Origin: Rhodospirillales bacterium
GTDB taxonomy: Bacteria; Pseudomonadota; Alphaproteobacteria; Rhodospirillales; Shumkoniaceae
Length of the DNA stretch: 64,000 nucleotides
Assembly: GCA_028281785.1 (NCBI GenBank)
Contig: JANQJG010000210.1
Span: forward strand, 1-64,000
Reading direction: 5' to 3'
Program-made: the position numbers and the translations under genes
Notes under the pieces: model-generated
Seen by the model: the letters and a program-made list of their open reading frames with translations, nothing else
The model's database searches: none
What the model was told of the DNA's origin: nothing
Part shown: positions 43,015 to 52,327 of the stretch, piece after piece
Layout: each line of letters opens with the position of its first letter
How positions within the stretch are numbered: position 1 is the first letter of the stretch

Positions 43015-43896
43015 ATGTCAAGGATTGTAACGGTTACTGTGATCGGGCTTGCGGCCGGCGTTTTGTCGGCTTGCGGCATTCAGCTCGAGAAGGCACAGAG
43101 GATAGACCCCCAGGGGACCAGTTTCGACCGTGAACTCTATGCCGAGTATGTGGGTCTGTCCTCGTCCGAATTTGACGAAGCGGACTACAGGGATTCCGAT
43201 GTGTTTGCCCGACGCGCGATGTCTTCGGGCGAGGGGCAGACGGTGGCTCCGGAAGCGCTCGAGGCAAGGAATTTACCTTCAAGCATGACCGGAGAGCTCG
43301 GCGCGGCGCGCAGTCGGCTTGTTGCCGCCCTTGATGGCGGCGCGAGGGAATCAATGCCGGACGAGGCCGCGCGCGCGCAGGGGATGTTCGATTGCTGGAT
43401 GCAGGAGCAGGAAGAGAACTTTCAGCCGGAGGATATCGCTCGATGCCGCGAGGGCTTCCTTGATTCGGTGGCCAAGCTCGAGGCAGGCATGCAGCCGCCG
43501 CAACCGGTCGCCCAGCCGGCGCCTCCGCCTCCGCCGCCTCCGGCCGCGCCGCCGCCACTTCCCGGACCGTTCCTCGTGTTCTTCGACTTCGACAGTTCGG
43601 TTCTTTCCGAAGGGGCCGAACGCACGATCGGTGACATCGCCTCGGCCATCGCCCAGAGTGGCTCCGCCTCGATCAACGTCGCTGGATATACCGATACATC
43701 CGGCACGGCAGAGTACAATCTTGGGCTTTCGGAGCGGCGCGCCGATGTGGTCGCGCAGGCGCTTCGGTCCGCTGGGGTTTCCTCGGGCATCCCGATGACG
43801 ACCGAGGCATTCGGCGAGGATTCACTCCGTGTTCCGACCGATGACGGGGTGCGTGAGCCCGCCAACCGGCGCGTTCAGATCATGCTGTCGCGTTAG
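43015..43896 (+). CDS. OmpA-family outer-membrane lipoprotein
   Basis: This 293-aa protein has a lipoprotein signal peptide with lipobox LSAC (Cys at about residue 20), a variable N-terminal region, and a proline-rich linker (about 155-180, mainly P and A). The C-terminal OmpA-like peptidoglycan-binding domain has 'LVFFDFDSSVLSEGAERTIG', 'VAGYTDTSGTAEYNLGLSER' and 'NRRVQIML'. It should tie the outer membrane to peptidoglycan. The ATG at 43015 is seven bases from GGGAGG; an ATG at 43012 is possible. It stands alone and ends at a strong terminator shared with the convergent gene. Confidence 0.88.
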   Translation: MSRIVTVTVIGLAAGVLSACGIQLEKAQRIDPQGTSFDRELYAEYVGLSSSEFDEADYRDSDVFARRAMSSGEGQTVAPEALEARNLPSSMTGELGAARSRLVAALDGGARESMPDEAARAQGMFDCWMQEQEENFQPEDIARCREGFLDSVAKLEAGMQPPQPVAQPAPPPPPPPAAPPPLPGPFLVFFDFDSSVLSEGAERTIGDIASAIAQSGSASINVAGYTDTSGTAEYNLGLSERRADVVAQALRSAGVSSGIPMTTEAFGEDSLRVPTDDGVREPANRRVQIMLSR

Positions 43897-43923
43897 AAAC
43901 AGGCCGGGCTGAGGCATGCTTCA

Positions 43924-43955
43924 GGGGCGCCGCGTTCGCGCGGCGCCCCATTTCT
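43924..43955. terminator. Strong bidirectional-looking terminator with TTCG loop
   Basis: Arms GGGGCGCCGCG (43924-43934) and 43939-43949 form a perfect 11-bp stem with a TTCG loop, followed by ATTTCT. It lies between the convergent OmpA-like and CoA-transferase genes. Confidence 0.75.
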
Positions 43956-43982
43956 ACGCAATTTGCCGGGCCATCCAGCGTT

Positions 43983-45521
43983 TCAGGCGGCGAAGTACTC
44001 GGCGGCCATGAGTTTGGGATGCGCCGGCATGAGCGGCGCGAAGCCCATGGCGCCCAGCACATCCCGTTCGAGATTGACGCCTTTGGCGATCTCCACCAGA
44101 GCGACCCCCTCCGGAAACAGGCGGAAGACCGCGCGCTCCGTTACATAGACGACCTCCTGGCCGCGGATGCGCGCCTGATCGGCGCTGAACGTGATTTGCG
44201 CGACCCGCTCCACCAGCTTTTGGATCCGCCCCGGCCGTGCCACCTTCAGACCGCCGTTTTGAAGCGCGACCTCGCTTCCCTTCGTATCGAAGGTGCCGCA
44301 GAACACGACCTTTCGCGCGTTCTGGGAGATGTCGATGAATCCGCCGGTGCCGACCAGCCGGCCATTCAGATGGGAGACGTTGACATTGCCTGCGGCATCC
44401 ATCTCGCCCATGCCGAGGCAGGTGACGTCGATGCCGCCGCCGCCATAGAAGTCGAATTGGTTGACCGAGCTCACGATGGCATCGGGATTGACGGCGGTGC
44501 CGAACAGGGCGCCGTCGATGACGGCGCCGTTGTGGATGCCCTGCTCGATGGTCAGCCAGTAACGATCCTCCTCGCCCCGCTCGGCCAGCATGTTGAAGAT
44601 GCCGCCCGGGATGCCGTAGCCGAAGTTGACGACCGCGCCGGGCCGCAGCTCGGCCGCCGCCCGTCGGGCGATGACTTGGCGCGGGCCGGCCTGGGGCGCC
44701 GCGTTGGTCAGGGCGAGGGGGTTGTCCGTCCGCTCCTGGCCGCAGAGGGCGGGCTCGTAGGCGGCGCGATGGGTCTGCATCTGGGTCGGGTCCGGCGTCA
44801 CCATATCGACGAGCACGCCGGGTACGCAGACCTCGCGCGGCCGGAAGCTGTGCGTTTTCGCAAGTTCCCGCACCTGGGCGATCACCATGCCGCCCGAGTT
44901 GTGCGCCGCCAGGGCGACGGCCAGGGAGTCGAGGTCGGCCGGCTCCTCAACCGCGCTGATGTTGCCGTCGGGATCGGCGAAACTGCCCCGTATGATCCCC
45001 AGGTCGACAGGGAAGGGCTTGTAGCGAAGGATCTCGCGGCCGTCGATCTCCAGAAGCTCGACCAACTCCTGTTGCGTCCGGCGGTTGCAGCGGCCGCCGC
45101 CCAGTCGCGGATCGACGAAGGTACCGAGGCCGACCGGCGTGAATAGTCCCGGCCGGCCCGCCCCGATCTCGCGCAGAAGCTGGGAGATGACGCCGCCTGG
45201 CAGGCAGTAGGCCTCGACCGCGTCGGCCTCGACCATGTCCTGAAGGCGCGGGGACCAACTCCACAATCCCATGATCACGCGCTTGACAAGGCCTTCATGG
45301 GCGAAGTGGTTGATTCCCTTTGTATGGCCTGGATCGCCGAAACCGAGGCTGTTGACGATGGTCAGGTCACGCGGGTGGCCGCTCGCGAGGAAGCGGGCCT
45401 CCACGGCGGCGCAGACGGCCTCGGGTTCCAGCAGGCCGCCGCCGGCGGCGGCGATGGCGATGGTGGCGCCGTCGGGAATCCGCCCAGCCGCCTCTTCGGG
45501 TGTCAGAGTTTCGATCGTCAT
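43983..45521 (-). CDS. Acetate/propionate CoA-transferase-like enzyme, fused alpha and beta parts
   Basis: This is a 512-aa family I CoA-transferase with both halves in one chain. The N-terminal part has 'DGATIAIAAAGGGLLEP' and 'GLGTFVDPRLGGGRCN'. The C-terminal part has 'VVNFGYGIPGGIF' and the catalytic glutamate in 'WLTIEQGIHNG', followed by 'FDFYGGGGIDVTCLG' and 'GTGGFIDISQNA'. It would move CoA between acyl-CoA and a free acid. This is the arrangement of propionate CoA-transferase/YdiF. It is divergent from the acyl-CoA dehydrogenase gene, 219 bp apart, so the two may be co-regulated in acid activation and oxidation. Confidence 0.9.
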   Translation of the reverse strand: MTIETLTPEEAAGRIPDGATIAIAAAGGGLLEPEAVCAAVEARFLASGHPRDLTIVNSLGFGDPGHTKGINHFAHEGLVKRVIMGLWSWSPRLQDMVEADAVEAYCLPGGVISQLLREIGAGRPGLFTPVGLGTFVDPRLGGGRCNRRTQQELVELLEIDGREILRYKPFPVDLGIIRGSFADPDGNISAVEEPADLDSLAVALAAHNSGGMVIAQVRELAKTHSFRPREVCVPGVLVDMVTPDPTQMQTHRAAYEPALCGQERTDNPLALTNAAPQAGPRQVIARRAAAELRPGAVVNFGYGIPGGIFNMLAERGEEDRYWLTIEQGIHNGAVIDGALFGTAVNPDAIVSSVNQFDFYGGGGIDVTCLGMGEMDAAGNVNVSHLNGRLVGTGGFIDISQNARKVVFCGTFDTKGSEVALQNGGLKVARPGRIQKLVERVAQITFSADQARIRGQEVVYVTERAVFRLFPEGVALVEIAKGVNLERDVLGAMGFAPLMPAHPKLMAAEYFAA

Positions 45522-45740
45522 CGGGAAGCAGAGGTCACCGCTTGTTGAATTGCCTCACCGGGCTGTTTAGCATGCCGCGCGTCGAATTTGGGCACCGATG
45601 GCAGGGGGAATCACAACGGCCATCCGGGGCGCCGACTTTAGCGATCCAGACACGACCCGCCAAGTCATGCGCCGTCGAGCGTTGTGCGGGAGGACGAAGA
45701 AGGTTTGCTGGCCCACGTCCGATGTAGGAGGAGGAGTTCC

Positions 45741-46874
45741 ATGTATCTCTCCGAGCAGCACGAAGCCATTCGCGACATGACTCATGATTTCGCGGAGAAC
45801 GAGATCCGTCCGGTCGCGAACGAGCTGGACGAGAGCGAACGATTCCCCTCGGAGATTTACGCCAAGATGGCGGAGCTTGGACTGTTCGGCATCTGCGTGC
45901 CGGAGGAGCTTGGCGGCGCCGGCTGCGACGTGCTGTCCTATGCCATCGTCATGGAGGAGCTGTCGCGCGGCTACGCGTCAGTTGCCGACCAATGCGGCCT
46001 CGTCGAACTGATCAGCACGGTCCTGACCGAGCACGGCACCCCGGAGCAGAAGGAACGCTATCTCAAGCCCTTATTGAAGGCAGAGCTTCGCTGCGCCTAT
46101 GCCCTGACCGAGCCGGAGGCCGGCAGCGACCTGTCCAATCTGCGGACCACCGCCGTGCGCGATGGCGAGGGTTGGCGGCTCACCGGCAATAAAATCTGGA
46201 TTCACAATGCGCCGATCTGCGATTTCGCCGTCGTGCTCACCCGCACCGACAAGGAAGCCGGCCATCGCGGCATGAGCATCTTCATCGTCGAGCGCGATTG
46301 GCCGGGTTTCAGCACCGGCCCCAAGGAGCACAAGATGGGTCAGCGCGCCTCGCAGGTCGGAGCGCTGGAGTTCGACGGCGTGCCGTTGCCGCCGACCGCC
46401 CTGCTCGGACCCGAGAACCGAGGGTTCCACATCATGATGAGCCTGCTCGACAAGGGCCGCGTGGGCATCGCCGCCCTGGCGGTGGGGATCATGCGGGCGG
46501 GGCTCGATGCCTCACTCGAATACGCCCGGGTGCGCAAGCAGTTCGGTCAGACGATCGGCGAGTTCCAGGGCGTGCAGTGGATGCTGGCCGACATGGCCAA
46601 GGACGTCACCGCGGCGCGTCTTCTCGTGCACAACGCGGCGACCGCTCTCGATCACGGGAAGCGGGCGACGCTGGAGGCCTCGATGGCGAAGTGCTTCGCC
46701 GGCGACGCGGCAGTCCTGCACACCCAGAACGCCGTGCAGATCTTCGGCGGCAGCGGCTACATCCGCGGCTTCGAGGTCGAGCGCCTCTATCGCGACGCCA
46801 AGATCACCCAGATCTACGAAGGCACCAACCAGATCCAGCGCATGATCATAGCGCGTAGCCTCCTCAAGGAATAG
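45741..46874 (+). CDS. Acyl-CoA dehydrogenase
   Basis: This is a 377-aa flavoenzyme. FAD/substrate motifs are 'CAYALTEPEAGSDLSNLRT' and 'KIWIHNAP', a middle domain follows, and the catalytic base is the glutamate of 'QIYEGTNQIQRM' near residue 366. It introduces a 2,3-double bond into an acyl-CoA and passes electrons to ETF. GGAGGAGGAG lies before the ATG at 45741. The SDR gene follows after 10 bp. Its presence in a group otherwise made of sugar-acid enzymes is unusual and hints at a CoA-linked or short-branched substrate. Confidence 0.92.
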   Translation: MYLSEQHEAIRDMTHDFAENEIRPVANELDESERFPSEIYAKMAELGLFGICVPEELGGAGCDVLSYAIVMEELSRGYASVADQCGLVELISTVLTEHGTPEQKERYLKPLLKAELRCAYALTEPEAGSDLSNLRTTAVRDGEGWRLTGNKIWIHNAPICDFAVVLTRTDKEAGHRGMSIFIVERDWPGFSTGPKEHKMGQRASQVGALEFDGVPLPPTALLGPENRGFHIMMSLLDKGRVGIAALAVGIMRAGLDASLEYARVRKQFGQTIGEFQGVQWMLADMAKDVTAARLLVHNAATALDHGKRATLEASMAKCFAGDAAVLHTQNAVQIFGGSGYIRGFEVERLYRDAKITQIYEGTNQIQRMIIARSLLKE

Positions 46875-46884
46875 GGCAGGGAGC

Positions 46885-47685
46885 ATGTCGGACGGAAAGG
46901 AAGACGGCCAGGGCCGAGCCCCGGTGGCCCTGGTGACCGGTGGGCGGCGCGGCATCGGCCGGGGCTGCGCCTATGCCCTCGCCGAAGCGGGCTACGACGT
47001 CATGATCAACGACCTGGAGCGGTGCGCGGACGCGGAGGAAACCCTCGCCGGGATCGAGGCGCGGGGTCGGCGAGGCGCGTTCGTGCGGGCGGATATCTCG
47101 GATCTCGGCTCCCACGCCCGGCTCGTGGACGAGGCGCTCGCGGCCTTCGGCGCCGTCGATTGCCTCGTCAACAATGCCGGCGTTTCCGTGCTCAGCCGCG
47201 GCGACCTGCTCGATGTGACCGAGGAGAGCTACGACCGCTGTCTCGATACCAACCTGCGCGGAACCTTCTTCCTGACCCAGCGGGTGGCCCGATACATGCT
47301 TGAAAACCCCGCGGCGGAGGGCGATCCGCCCCGGTCGATTGTCGTCATCTCATCAGTCAACGCCGAGATCATGGCCATTACGCGCGGCGAGTATTGCCTG
47401 TCCAAGGCGGCGCTGGCGATGCTGACCAAGCTGTTCGGCATTCGCTTGGCCGATGCCGGGGTCGGCGTCTACGAGGTGCGCCCGGGCATCATCCGCACGC
47501 CCATGACCGGGCCCTCGGCTGGCCGCTACGACCAGGAGATCGCCAAGGGGCTCTCACCGGTCCGCCGCTGGGGCGAGATCGAGGATGTGGGGCGGGTGGT
47601 GGCGACGCTCGCCACCGGGGGCCTGCCGTTCAGTGTCGCCCAGCCGATTTATGTGGATGGCGGTCTGGTCTGGCGGCATTTCTAG
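46885..47685 (+). CDS. Short-chain dehydrogenase/reductase (paralogue of the SDR in the tct operon)
   Basis: This 266-aa SDR has 'VTGGRRGIGRGCA', 'LVNNAGVSVLSRGDLL', catalytic Ser in 'VISSVNAEI', Tyr/Lys in 'GEYCLSKAA' and 'VRPGIIRTPM'. An Asp at the end of beta-2 ('INDLERC') suggests NAD. It matches the protein of 37697-38476 motif for motif, more closely than expected for random SDRs. It lies 10 bp after the acyl-CoA dehydrogenase gene. The substrate is probably a sugar-acid or hydroxyacid-type alcohol. Confidence 0.9.
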   Translation: MSDGKEDGQGRAPVALVTGGRRGIGRGCAYALAEAGYDVMINDLERCADAEETLAGIEARGRRGAFVRADISDLGSHARLVDEALAAFGAVDCLVNNAGVSVLSRGDLLDVTEESYDRCLDTNLRGTFFLTQRVARYMLENPAAEGDPPRSIVVISSVNAEIMAITRGEYCLSKAALAMLTKLFGIRLADAGVGVYEVRPGIIRTPMTGPSAGRYDQEIAKGLSPVRRWGEIEDVGRVVATLATGGLPFSVAQPIYVDGGLVWRHF

Positions 47686-47798
47686 AGGGGCTGATTGGCG
47701 GGGCGGAAGAGTTTCAGGGCTTTTCCCGATGGGGCTTCGAGGCTACTTTTCCCCTAACACGGATAATTACCCGGGCGAGAAATGGGAAGGAACGCAGA

Positions 47799-48758
47799 AT
47801 GAGCGACATGTTTCAACAGCTTAGCGACTTCGGACTGATTCCCGTGGTGGCCATCAACGATGCCGATCACGCGGTGCCGCTGGCCAAGGCGCTGGTCGCC
47901 GGCGGCTTGCCGGTGGCGGAGATCACCTTCCGCACGGCGGCCGCCGAGGAATCGATGAAGCGGATCGCGGCCGAGGTGCCGGAGGTCTTGCTCGGGGCCG
48001 GCACCGTGCTCACCGTCGAGCAGGCGGAGGCGGCCGTCAACGCCGGCGCCAAATACATCGTTGCCCCGGGCTTCAATGCCAAGATCGTCGCCTACTGCGT
48101 CGACAACCGCATCCCCGTGACGCCGGGCGTGTGCACGCCGACCGATCTTTCCGCGGCCCTCGATTTCGGCCTTGAGGTGGTGAAGTTCTTCCCGGCCGAG
48201 AACGCTGGCGGGCTGGCGACGCTGAAGGCAATCAGCGCGCCTTACGGCATGGTCAGGTTCATCCCCACCGGCGGCATCAACGCCGGCAATCTCAATACCT
48301 ATCTGTCCTTCCCCAAGGTTCTGGCCTGCGGCGGCAGCTGGATGGTCAAGTCCGACCTTATCGCGGGCGAGCAGTTCGACGCGATCACCGAGCTCACGCG
48401 CGAGGCGGTCAACACGATGCTCGGTTTCGATCTCGCCCATGTCGGGCTGAACGCGCCGGATGCCGACACCTCGCTCAAGATCACCCAGGATATCGCGGGG
48501 CTGCTCAACCTGCCGGTGAAGCAGGGTAACAGCTCCAACTTCGCCGGCAGCCTCGCCGAGGTCATGAAGAGCCCGTTCCTGGGCACCCACGGCCACCTCG
48601 CCATCGGCACCAACAGCGTGCCGCGGGCCATGGCCTATCTCAGACGGCGCGGCGCCGAGTTCGACATGTCGACGGCGAAGCCCGAGGGCGGACCGATCAA
48701 GGCGGTCTATCTCAAGGGCGAGATCGGCGGTTTCGCCATTCATCTGCTGCAGAAATAG
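47799..48758 (+). CDS. KDPG/KHG-type aldolase with C-terminal VOC-like domain
   Basis: This is a 319-aa protein. Residues 1-200 are the Eda aldolase: 'VVAINDADHAVPLAKALVAG', 'EITFRTAAAEE', 'LLGAGTVLT', the Schiff-base lysine in 'VVKFFPAENAGG' and 'FIPTGGIN'. Residues 205-319 ('FDLAHVGLNAPDADTS', 'GHLAIGTNSVPRAMAYL', 'IKAVYLKGEIGGFAIHL') resemble a glyoxalase/VOC domain. It would cleave a 2-keto-3-deoxy (phospho)sugar acid to pyruvate and an aldehyde. It follows the SDR gene after 113 bp and precedes the uronate dehydrogenase gene. The role of the extra domain is unknown. Confidence 0.88.
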   Translation: MSDMFQQLSDFGLIPVVAINDADHAVPLAKALVAGGLPVAEITFRTAAAEESMKRIAAEVPEVLLGAGTVLTVEQAEAAVNAGAKYIVAPGFNAKIVAYCVDNRIPVTPGVCTPTDLSAALDFGLEVVKFFPAENAGGLATLKAISAPYGMVRFIPTGGINAGNLNTYLSFPKVLACGGSWMVKSDLIAGEQFDAITELTREAVNTMLGFDLAHVGLNAPDADTSLKITQDIAGLLNLPVKQGNSSNFAGSLAEVMKSPFLGTHGHLAIGTNSVPRAMAYLRRRGAEFDMSTAKPEGGPIKAVYLKGEIGGFAIHLLQK

Positions 48759-48869
48759 GAATCAGATCCCGGCATACGCCCTTCCCCTTTGGCCGGCCCC
48801 GCCAAACCGACTAAGATTGGCTGGCGGGGGTCCGATGCGGACCGGCCGGTAGGAGAGAAGGGGAGGGGC

Positions 48870-49685
48870 ATGATGCATCGGGTCTTGATCACCGGCGCCG
48901 CCGGCTATCTGGGTGGGCTCGCGCGCGAGGGGCTTCAGGGGATCTACCCCGTGCTTCGCTTGACGGATCGGGCCGAACTCGGGGAGGCGCGGTCGGGGGA
49001 GGAGGTCCTGCGCGCCGACCTGGAAAACCTGTCGGAAGTCGAGGCCGCCATGGAAGGCGTCGACGCTGTGCTGCATCTCGGCGCGCGCGCCGACGAGGAC
49101 GATTGGGACGTCATCCTCAACAGCAACATCATCGGCACCTACAATGCCTTCGAGGCGGCCCGGCGGCAGGGCGTCAAGCGCATGATCTATGCCAGCAGCC
49201 ACCATGTGGTCGGGTTCTACCGGCGGGAGCGGATCCTCGGACCGGACGAGCCGCCACGGCCCGACTCCCGCTACGGCGCGGCCAAGGTGTTCGGCGAGGC
49301 GCTGGGCCGCCTCTACGCCGACAAGCATGGGATGAGCGTGCTCAGCCTGCGCATCGGCGTCGCCCGGAACAGGCCGCCGCATGTGCGGTCGCTGTGGACA
49401 TGGCTCGGCCCCGAGGACTGGGTGCGGCTCGTGCGCGCCAGCCTCGATGCGCCGGCCGATCTTCATTTCGCTGTCGTCTACGGGGTCTCGAACAACGCGC
49501 GCAAGCTCTACGACGACCCTCACGGCGAGGCCATCGGGTATCGGCCGGAGCAGAACGCCGAGGACTACATCGAAGAGATCTTCGAGATCCAGAAGCCGGA
49601 GAACGAGCCGCCGCTCGAGAAGCCCTTCCATGGCGGGCATCTCTGCGCCGGCGAGTTCAGCGGCGACCTCGACAAAATCGACTGA
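48870..49685 (+). CDS. Uronate dehydrogenase-like NAD-dependent epimerase/dehydratase family protein
   Basis: This 271-aa extended SDR has 'VLITGAAGYLGG', 'VLHLGARADEDDWD', the Ser in 'MIYASSHHVVGFY', Tyr/Lys in 'SRYGAAKVFGE' and 'LRIGVARNRP'. The short length and 'SSHHVVGFY' resemble uronate dehydrogenases, which oxidise glucuronate or galacturonate to the aldaric acid lactone with NAD+. AGGAGAGAAGGGGAGGGG upstream is a strong ribosome region. A second ATG at 48873 is an alternative start. It ends the plus-strand sugar-acid group. Confidence 0.83.
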   Translation: MMHRVLITGAAGYLGGLAREGLQGIYPVLRLTDRAELGEARSGEEVLRADLENLSEVEAAMEGVDAVLHLGARADEDDWDVILNSNIIGTYNAFEAARRQGVKRMIYASSHHVVGFYRRERILGPDEPPRPDSRYGAAKVFGEALGRLYADKHGMSVLSLRIGVARNRPPHVRSLWTWLGPEDWVRLVRASLDAPADLHFAVVYGVSNNARKLYDDPHGEAIGYRPEQNAEDYIEEIFEIQKPENEPPLEKPFHGGHLCAGEFSGDLDKID

Positions 49686-49831
49686 AGGGGGGCGATCCTT
49701 CCCATCGTCACGCTTCCTTCCAAGGAAATAATATTTGGAATAGGTTATAATGATTTTTTGATGTCATAAATCAAATTAGGGCAGGTGACCCGCGCCGCGC
49801 GATCTGTGGCACCGCGTTTCGCCGGTTTCGC
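49686..49831. other. AT-rich gap between convergent genes
   Basis: This 146-bp gap is much richer in A and T than its surroundings around 49725-49780. It contains an exact TATAAT (49744-49749) in 'GGTTATAATGATTTTTTGA' without a good -35. A small palindrome CCTTCCAAGG lies nearby. No gene can be supported. Confidence 0.45.
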
Positions 49832-50947
49832 TTAAAGCCCCGCCTGGACGGCCTCCAGCCCGCCCTCGAAGTAGCGGTACGCCTCGATGCCGTCGAGCAG
49901 CACGCCATCATAGCCCTGGTCGATCACGCCGTAGATATAGGATTTGGTGCCGCCGATCAGGATCTCCCGCCATCCCGGCTGCCAGTACTCGACGAAGTAG
50001 CGGTCGGCCTCGCCCGGAACCGGGGCGCTGACCCAATGCGGAAGGGCGCCGATCCATTCCGGCCTCCAATAATACCGGTAGGCGGCCGCGGTGCCGATAT
50101 CGACATGGGCGAAGACCAGGCGTTTCGCCCCGAGCTTCTTGTATTTAAGGGTCTCCACCGCGCGCTTGGTCAGGGGCTCGCCGAGCCGGTGGAACACGTC
50201 AACGATGACAAGGTCGTAGTTGGTGCCATGCACTTCCATGGCGAAGGCATCCTGCCGGCCGAACCCGCCCGAGTCCCGGATCACCAGGAAGTTTCGCACG
50301 TCGCGCAGGGAGAGGGCGCTGCGCCCGTTCTCTGCGAAGGGATGTCCCGGAATCCGTGGCAGACGGTTGAGATTCAGCCCGCGGGCGTAGGCGGCAAAGG
50401 CTGCATAGCCGCGACGGTCGCTTAGTTGTCCCAGCTGGGAAACCGTCCCCGGCATGGTCACGTGATCCATCACCAGGACGGAGAGACCATGATCCTGGGC
50501 TTGTTTCAAACGCTCCCGCAAGCGCGCACGTCGTTCCTTCGAGTTGCGGTCGTTCGCGTTGGGGTGGCCGAAGAAGACGTCGCGCTGAAGCACGCCATGG
50601 ATGGTCCGCAGATAGGTTGCGGCGGGAACCCTGCGCTCTTGATCGGGGTCGGTGAGGTCGGTCTTCAACAGGAGTTCCAGCCCGTTGATCGGGACAATGG
50701 CGAAGTCGCGGCGATGGTCCCGGGCGAAGGTGGAGATGGCCTGTATCAGCCGCCGCATCTCCTCGCGGTGATCGATCAGCCCTTCGCCGGGCAGGGCGCC
50801 AGCATCCGGCGTCGCCAAATTATCGCTAGGGAGCACCTCCCGGCCATCGGCGCGCACCTGTCCCGGCACCTGGGCCGTCGCGAAAGCAGGCGCGAGAAAG
50901 AGCAACAGAATCGGCCAGAACGAGCGCCTTAGGCGCAGTCGTGGCAT
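49832..50947 (-). CDS. Exported GH114/TM1410-like (endo-alpha-1,4-polygalactosaminidase-type) protein
   Basis: This 371-aa protein has a clear signal peptide (about 1-25, 'FWPILLLFLAPAFATAQ'). The body matches the GH114-type barrel: 'DFAIVPINGLELL', 'YDLVIVDVF', 'RLVFAHVDIGTAAAYRYY', 'FVEYWQPGW' and 'GYDGVLLDGIEAYRYF'. The acidic residues in the last two motifs are candidate catalytic groups. Family members are thought to act on galactosamine-containing exopolysaccharides. It has no polysaccharide-synthesis neighbours. It is transcribed away from the oxidase gene, and the reaction is inferred from family only. Confidence 0.75.
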   Translation of the reverse strand: MPRLRLRRSFWPILLLFLAPAFATAQVPGQVRADGREVLPSDNLATPDAGALPGEGLIDHREEMRRLIQAISTFARDHRRDFAIVPINGLELLLKTDLTDPDQERRVPAATYLRTIHGVLQRDVFFGHPNANDRNSKERRARLRERLKQAQDHGLSVLVMDHVTMPGTVSQLGQLSDRRGYAAFAAYARGLNLNRLPRIPGHPFAENGRSALSLRDVRNFLVIRDSGGFGRQDAFAMEVHGTNYDLVIVDVFHRLGEPLTKRAVETLKYKKLGAKRLVFAHVDIGTAAAYRYYWRPEWIGALPHWVSAPVPGEADRYFVEYWQPGWREILIGGTKSYIYGVIDQGYDGVLLDGIEAYRYFEGGLEAVQAGL

Positions 50948-51023
50948 AAAATCTCCTTCGCCGACGGAATCCGACTTCTATTTCTGTACAGCAAATGCGT
51001 TTGGGAAAGGTAAACCCGCGGAG

Positions 51024-52127
51024 CTAGCTCAGCCGCTTCGCCACCTCCTCGGCAATCGCGAGGGAAGCGGTGAGCCCCGGCGATTCCATGCCGTAGAGGT
51101 TGACCAGCCCCTTGACCCCATGCACCTCGGAGCCCTGGATGATGAAATCGGCCGCCGGCTCTCCCGGGGCGGAGACTTTGGGCCGCACGCCCGCATAGCC
51201 CGGTTGCAGGGCGTCGTCCGGCAGGTCCGGCCAGTAGCTGCGGATCGCCTTGTAGAATTTGTCGGCGCGGCCGGGATCGACGTCGTAGTTGATCTCCTCG
51301 ACCCATTCGACATCGGGGCCGAAGCGGGTCTGCCCGCCGAGGTCGAGGGTCACATGGACGCCGAGCCCGCCGGGCTCGGGCACGGGGTAGACCAAGCGGC
51401 GGAAGGGCGAGCGGCCCGAAAGAACGAAATAGGTCCCCTTGGCGAGATAGCGCGGGGGGATCGTCTCCGGTGGCACGAAATCGAAGGACGAGGCCAGCGC
51501 CTGGGCACCCAGGCCTGCGCTGTTGATGACGATATTGCAGGCAAGCTCCATGGGTTCGTCGCCATGGACCTGGATGACCATCGCGTCGCCCTCCATGCGG
51601 CCGCCCCAGACCGGAGCCTTGAAGGCGATGACGCCGCCGCAGTCTTCGGTATCGCCCTGATAGGCGAGCATCAGGCGGTGGCTGTCCATGATGCCGGAGG
51701 AGGGGGAGTGCAGGGCGGCGACGGCGCGCACGGCCGGCTCCATGTTGTTGATCTCCGCCGCGTCCAACCATTCCAGATTGTCGACGCCGTTGGCCTTGGC
51801 TTTCTGCCTCAGGTCCTCGAGCTTCGGGATCTGACCGTCGTCGGAGGCGACGATCAGCTTGCCGCAGCGTTTGTGCTCGACCCCACGCTCGGCGCAATAG
51901 GTGTACAGCATCTCGCGTCCCGCGACGCAGAGGCGTGCCTTGAGGCTGCCGGCCGGGTAGTAGATGCCGGCATGGATGACCTCGCTGTTGCGCGAGCTGA
52001 TGTCGGAGCCGATGGTGTCGGTCTCCTCGAGCACGATGACCTCGTGCCCCCTCAGCGCCAGGGCGCGGGCGATCGCCAGACCGATGGCTCCGGCGCCGAT
52101 GACCGCGCAATCTATGGACTCCGTCAT
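51024..52127 (-). CDS. FAD-dependent L-2-hydroxyglutarate dehydrogenase/oxidase-like protein
   Basis: This 367-aa DAO-fold flavoprotein has '[21 protein letters not shown]' for FAD, the L-2-hydroxyglutarate dehydrogenase-like motif '[15 protein letters not shown]', '[10 protein letters not shown]', '[11 protein letters not shown]' and a C-terminal '[20 protein letters not shown]'. It would oxidise an L-2-hydroxy acid to a 2-keto acid and reduce quinone or O2. It is divergent from the small GatC-like/amidase pair with a 200-bp gap. Other DAO-type substrates remain possible. Confidence 0.87.
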   Translation of the reverse strand: MTESIDCAVIGAGAIGLAIARALALRGHEVIVLEETDTIGSDISSRNSEVIHAGIYYPAGSLKARLCVAGREMLYTYCAERGVEHKRCGKLIVASDDGQIPKLEDLRQKAKANGVDNLEWLDAAEINNMEPAVRAVAALHSPSSGIMDSHRLMLAYQGDTEDCGGVIAFKAPVWGGRMEGDAMVIQVHGDEPMELACNIVINSAGLGAQALASSFDFVPPETIPPRYLAKGTYFVLSGRSPFRRLVYPVPEPGGLGVHVTLDLGGQTRFGPDVEWVEEINYDVDPGRADKFYKAIRSYWPDLPDDALQPGYAGVRPKVSAPGEPAADFIIQGSEVHGVKGLVNLYGMESPGLTASLAIAEEVAKRLS

Positions 52128-52327
52128 AAATCCGTTATTCCTCTAATACTTGTTTGAAGGTCCTTCATATAGCGTCGAAATCCGCGGGCGGTAAGACCGA
52201 CATTTCGCGTTGCCGGGTATTTGCCCTGGAATTCGGGGCCGAAGGCGTGGCAGGCTCTGCCCGTGTCCATTTCCACATGCTCCGCATCGCCTTCCAGCCG
52301 GGTTCCATCATGCCAGGGTCTGCCGCC

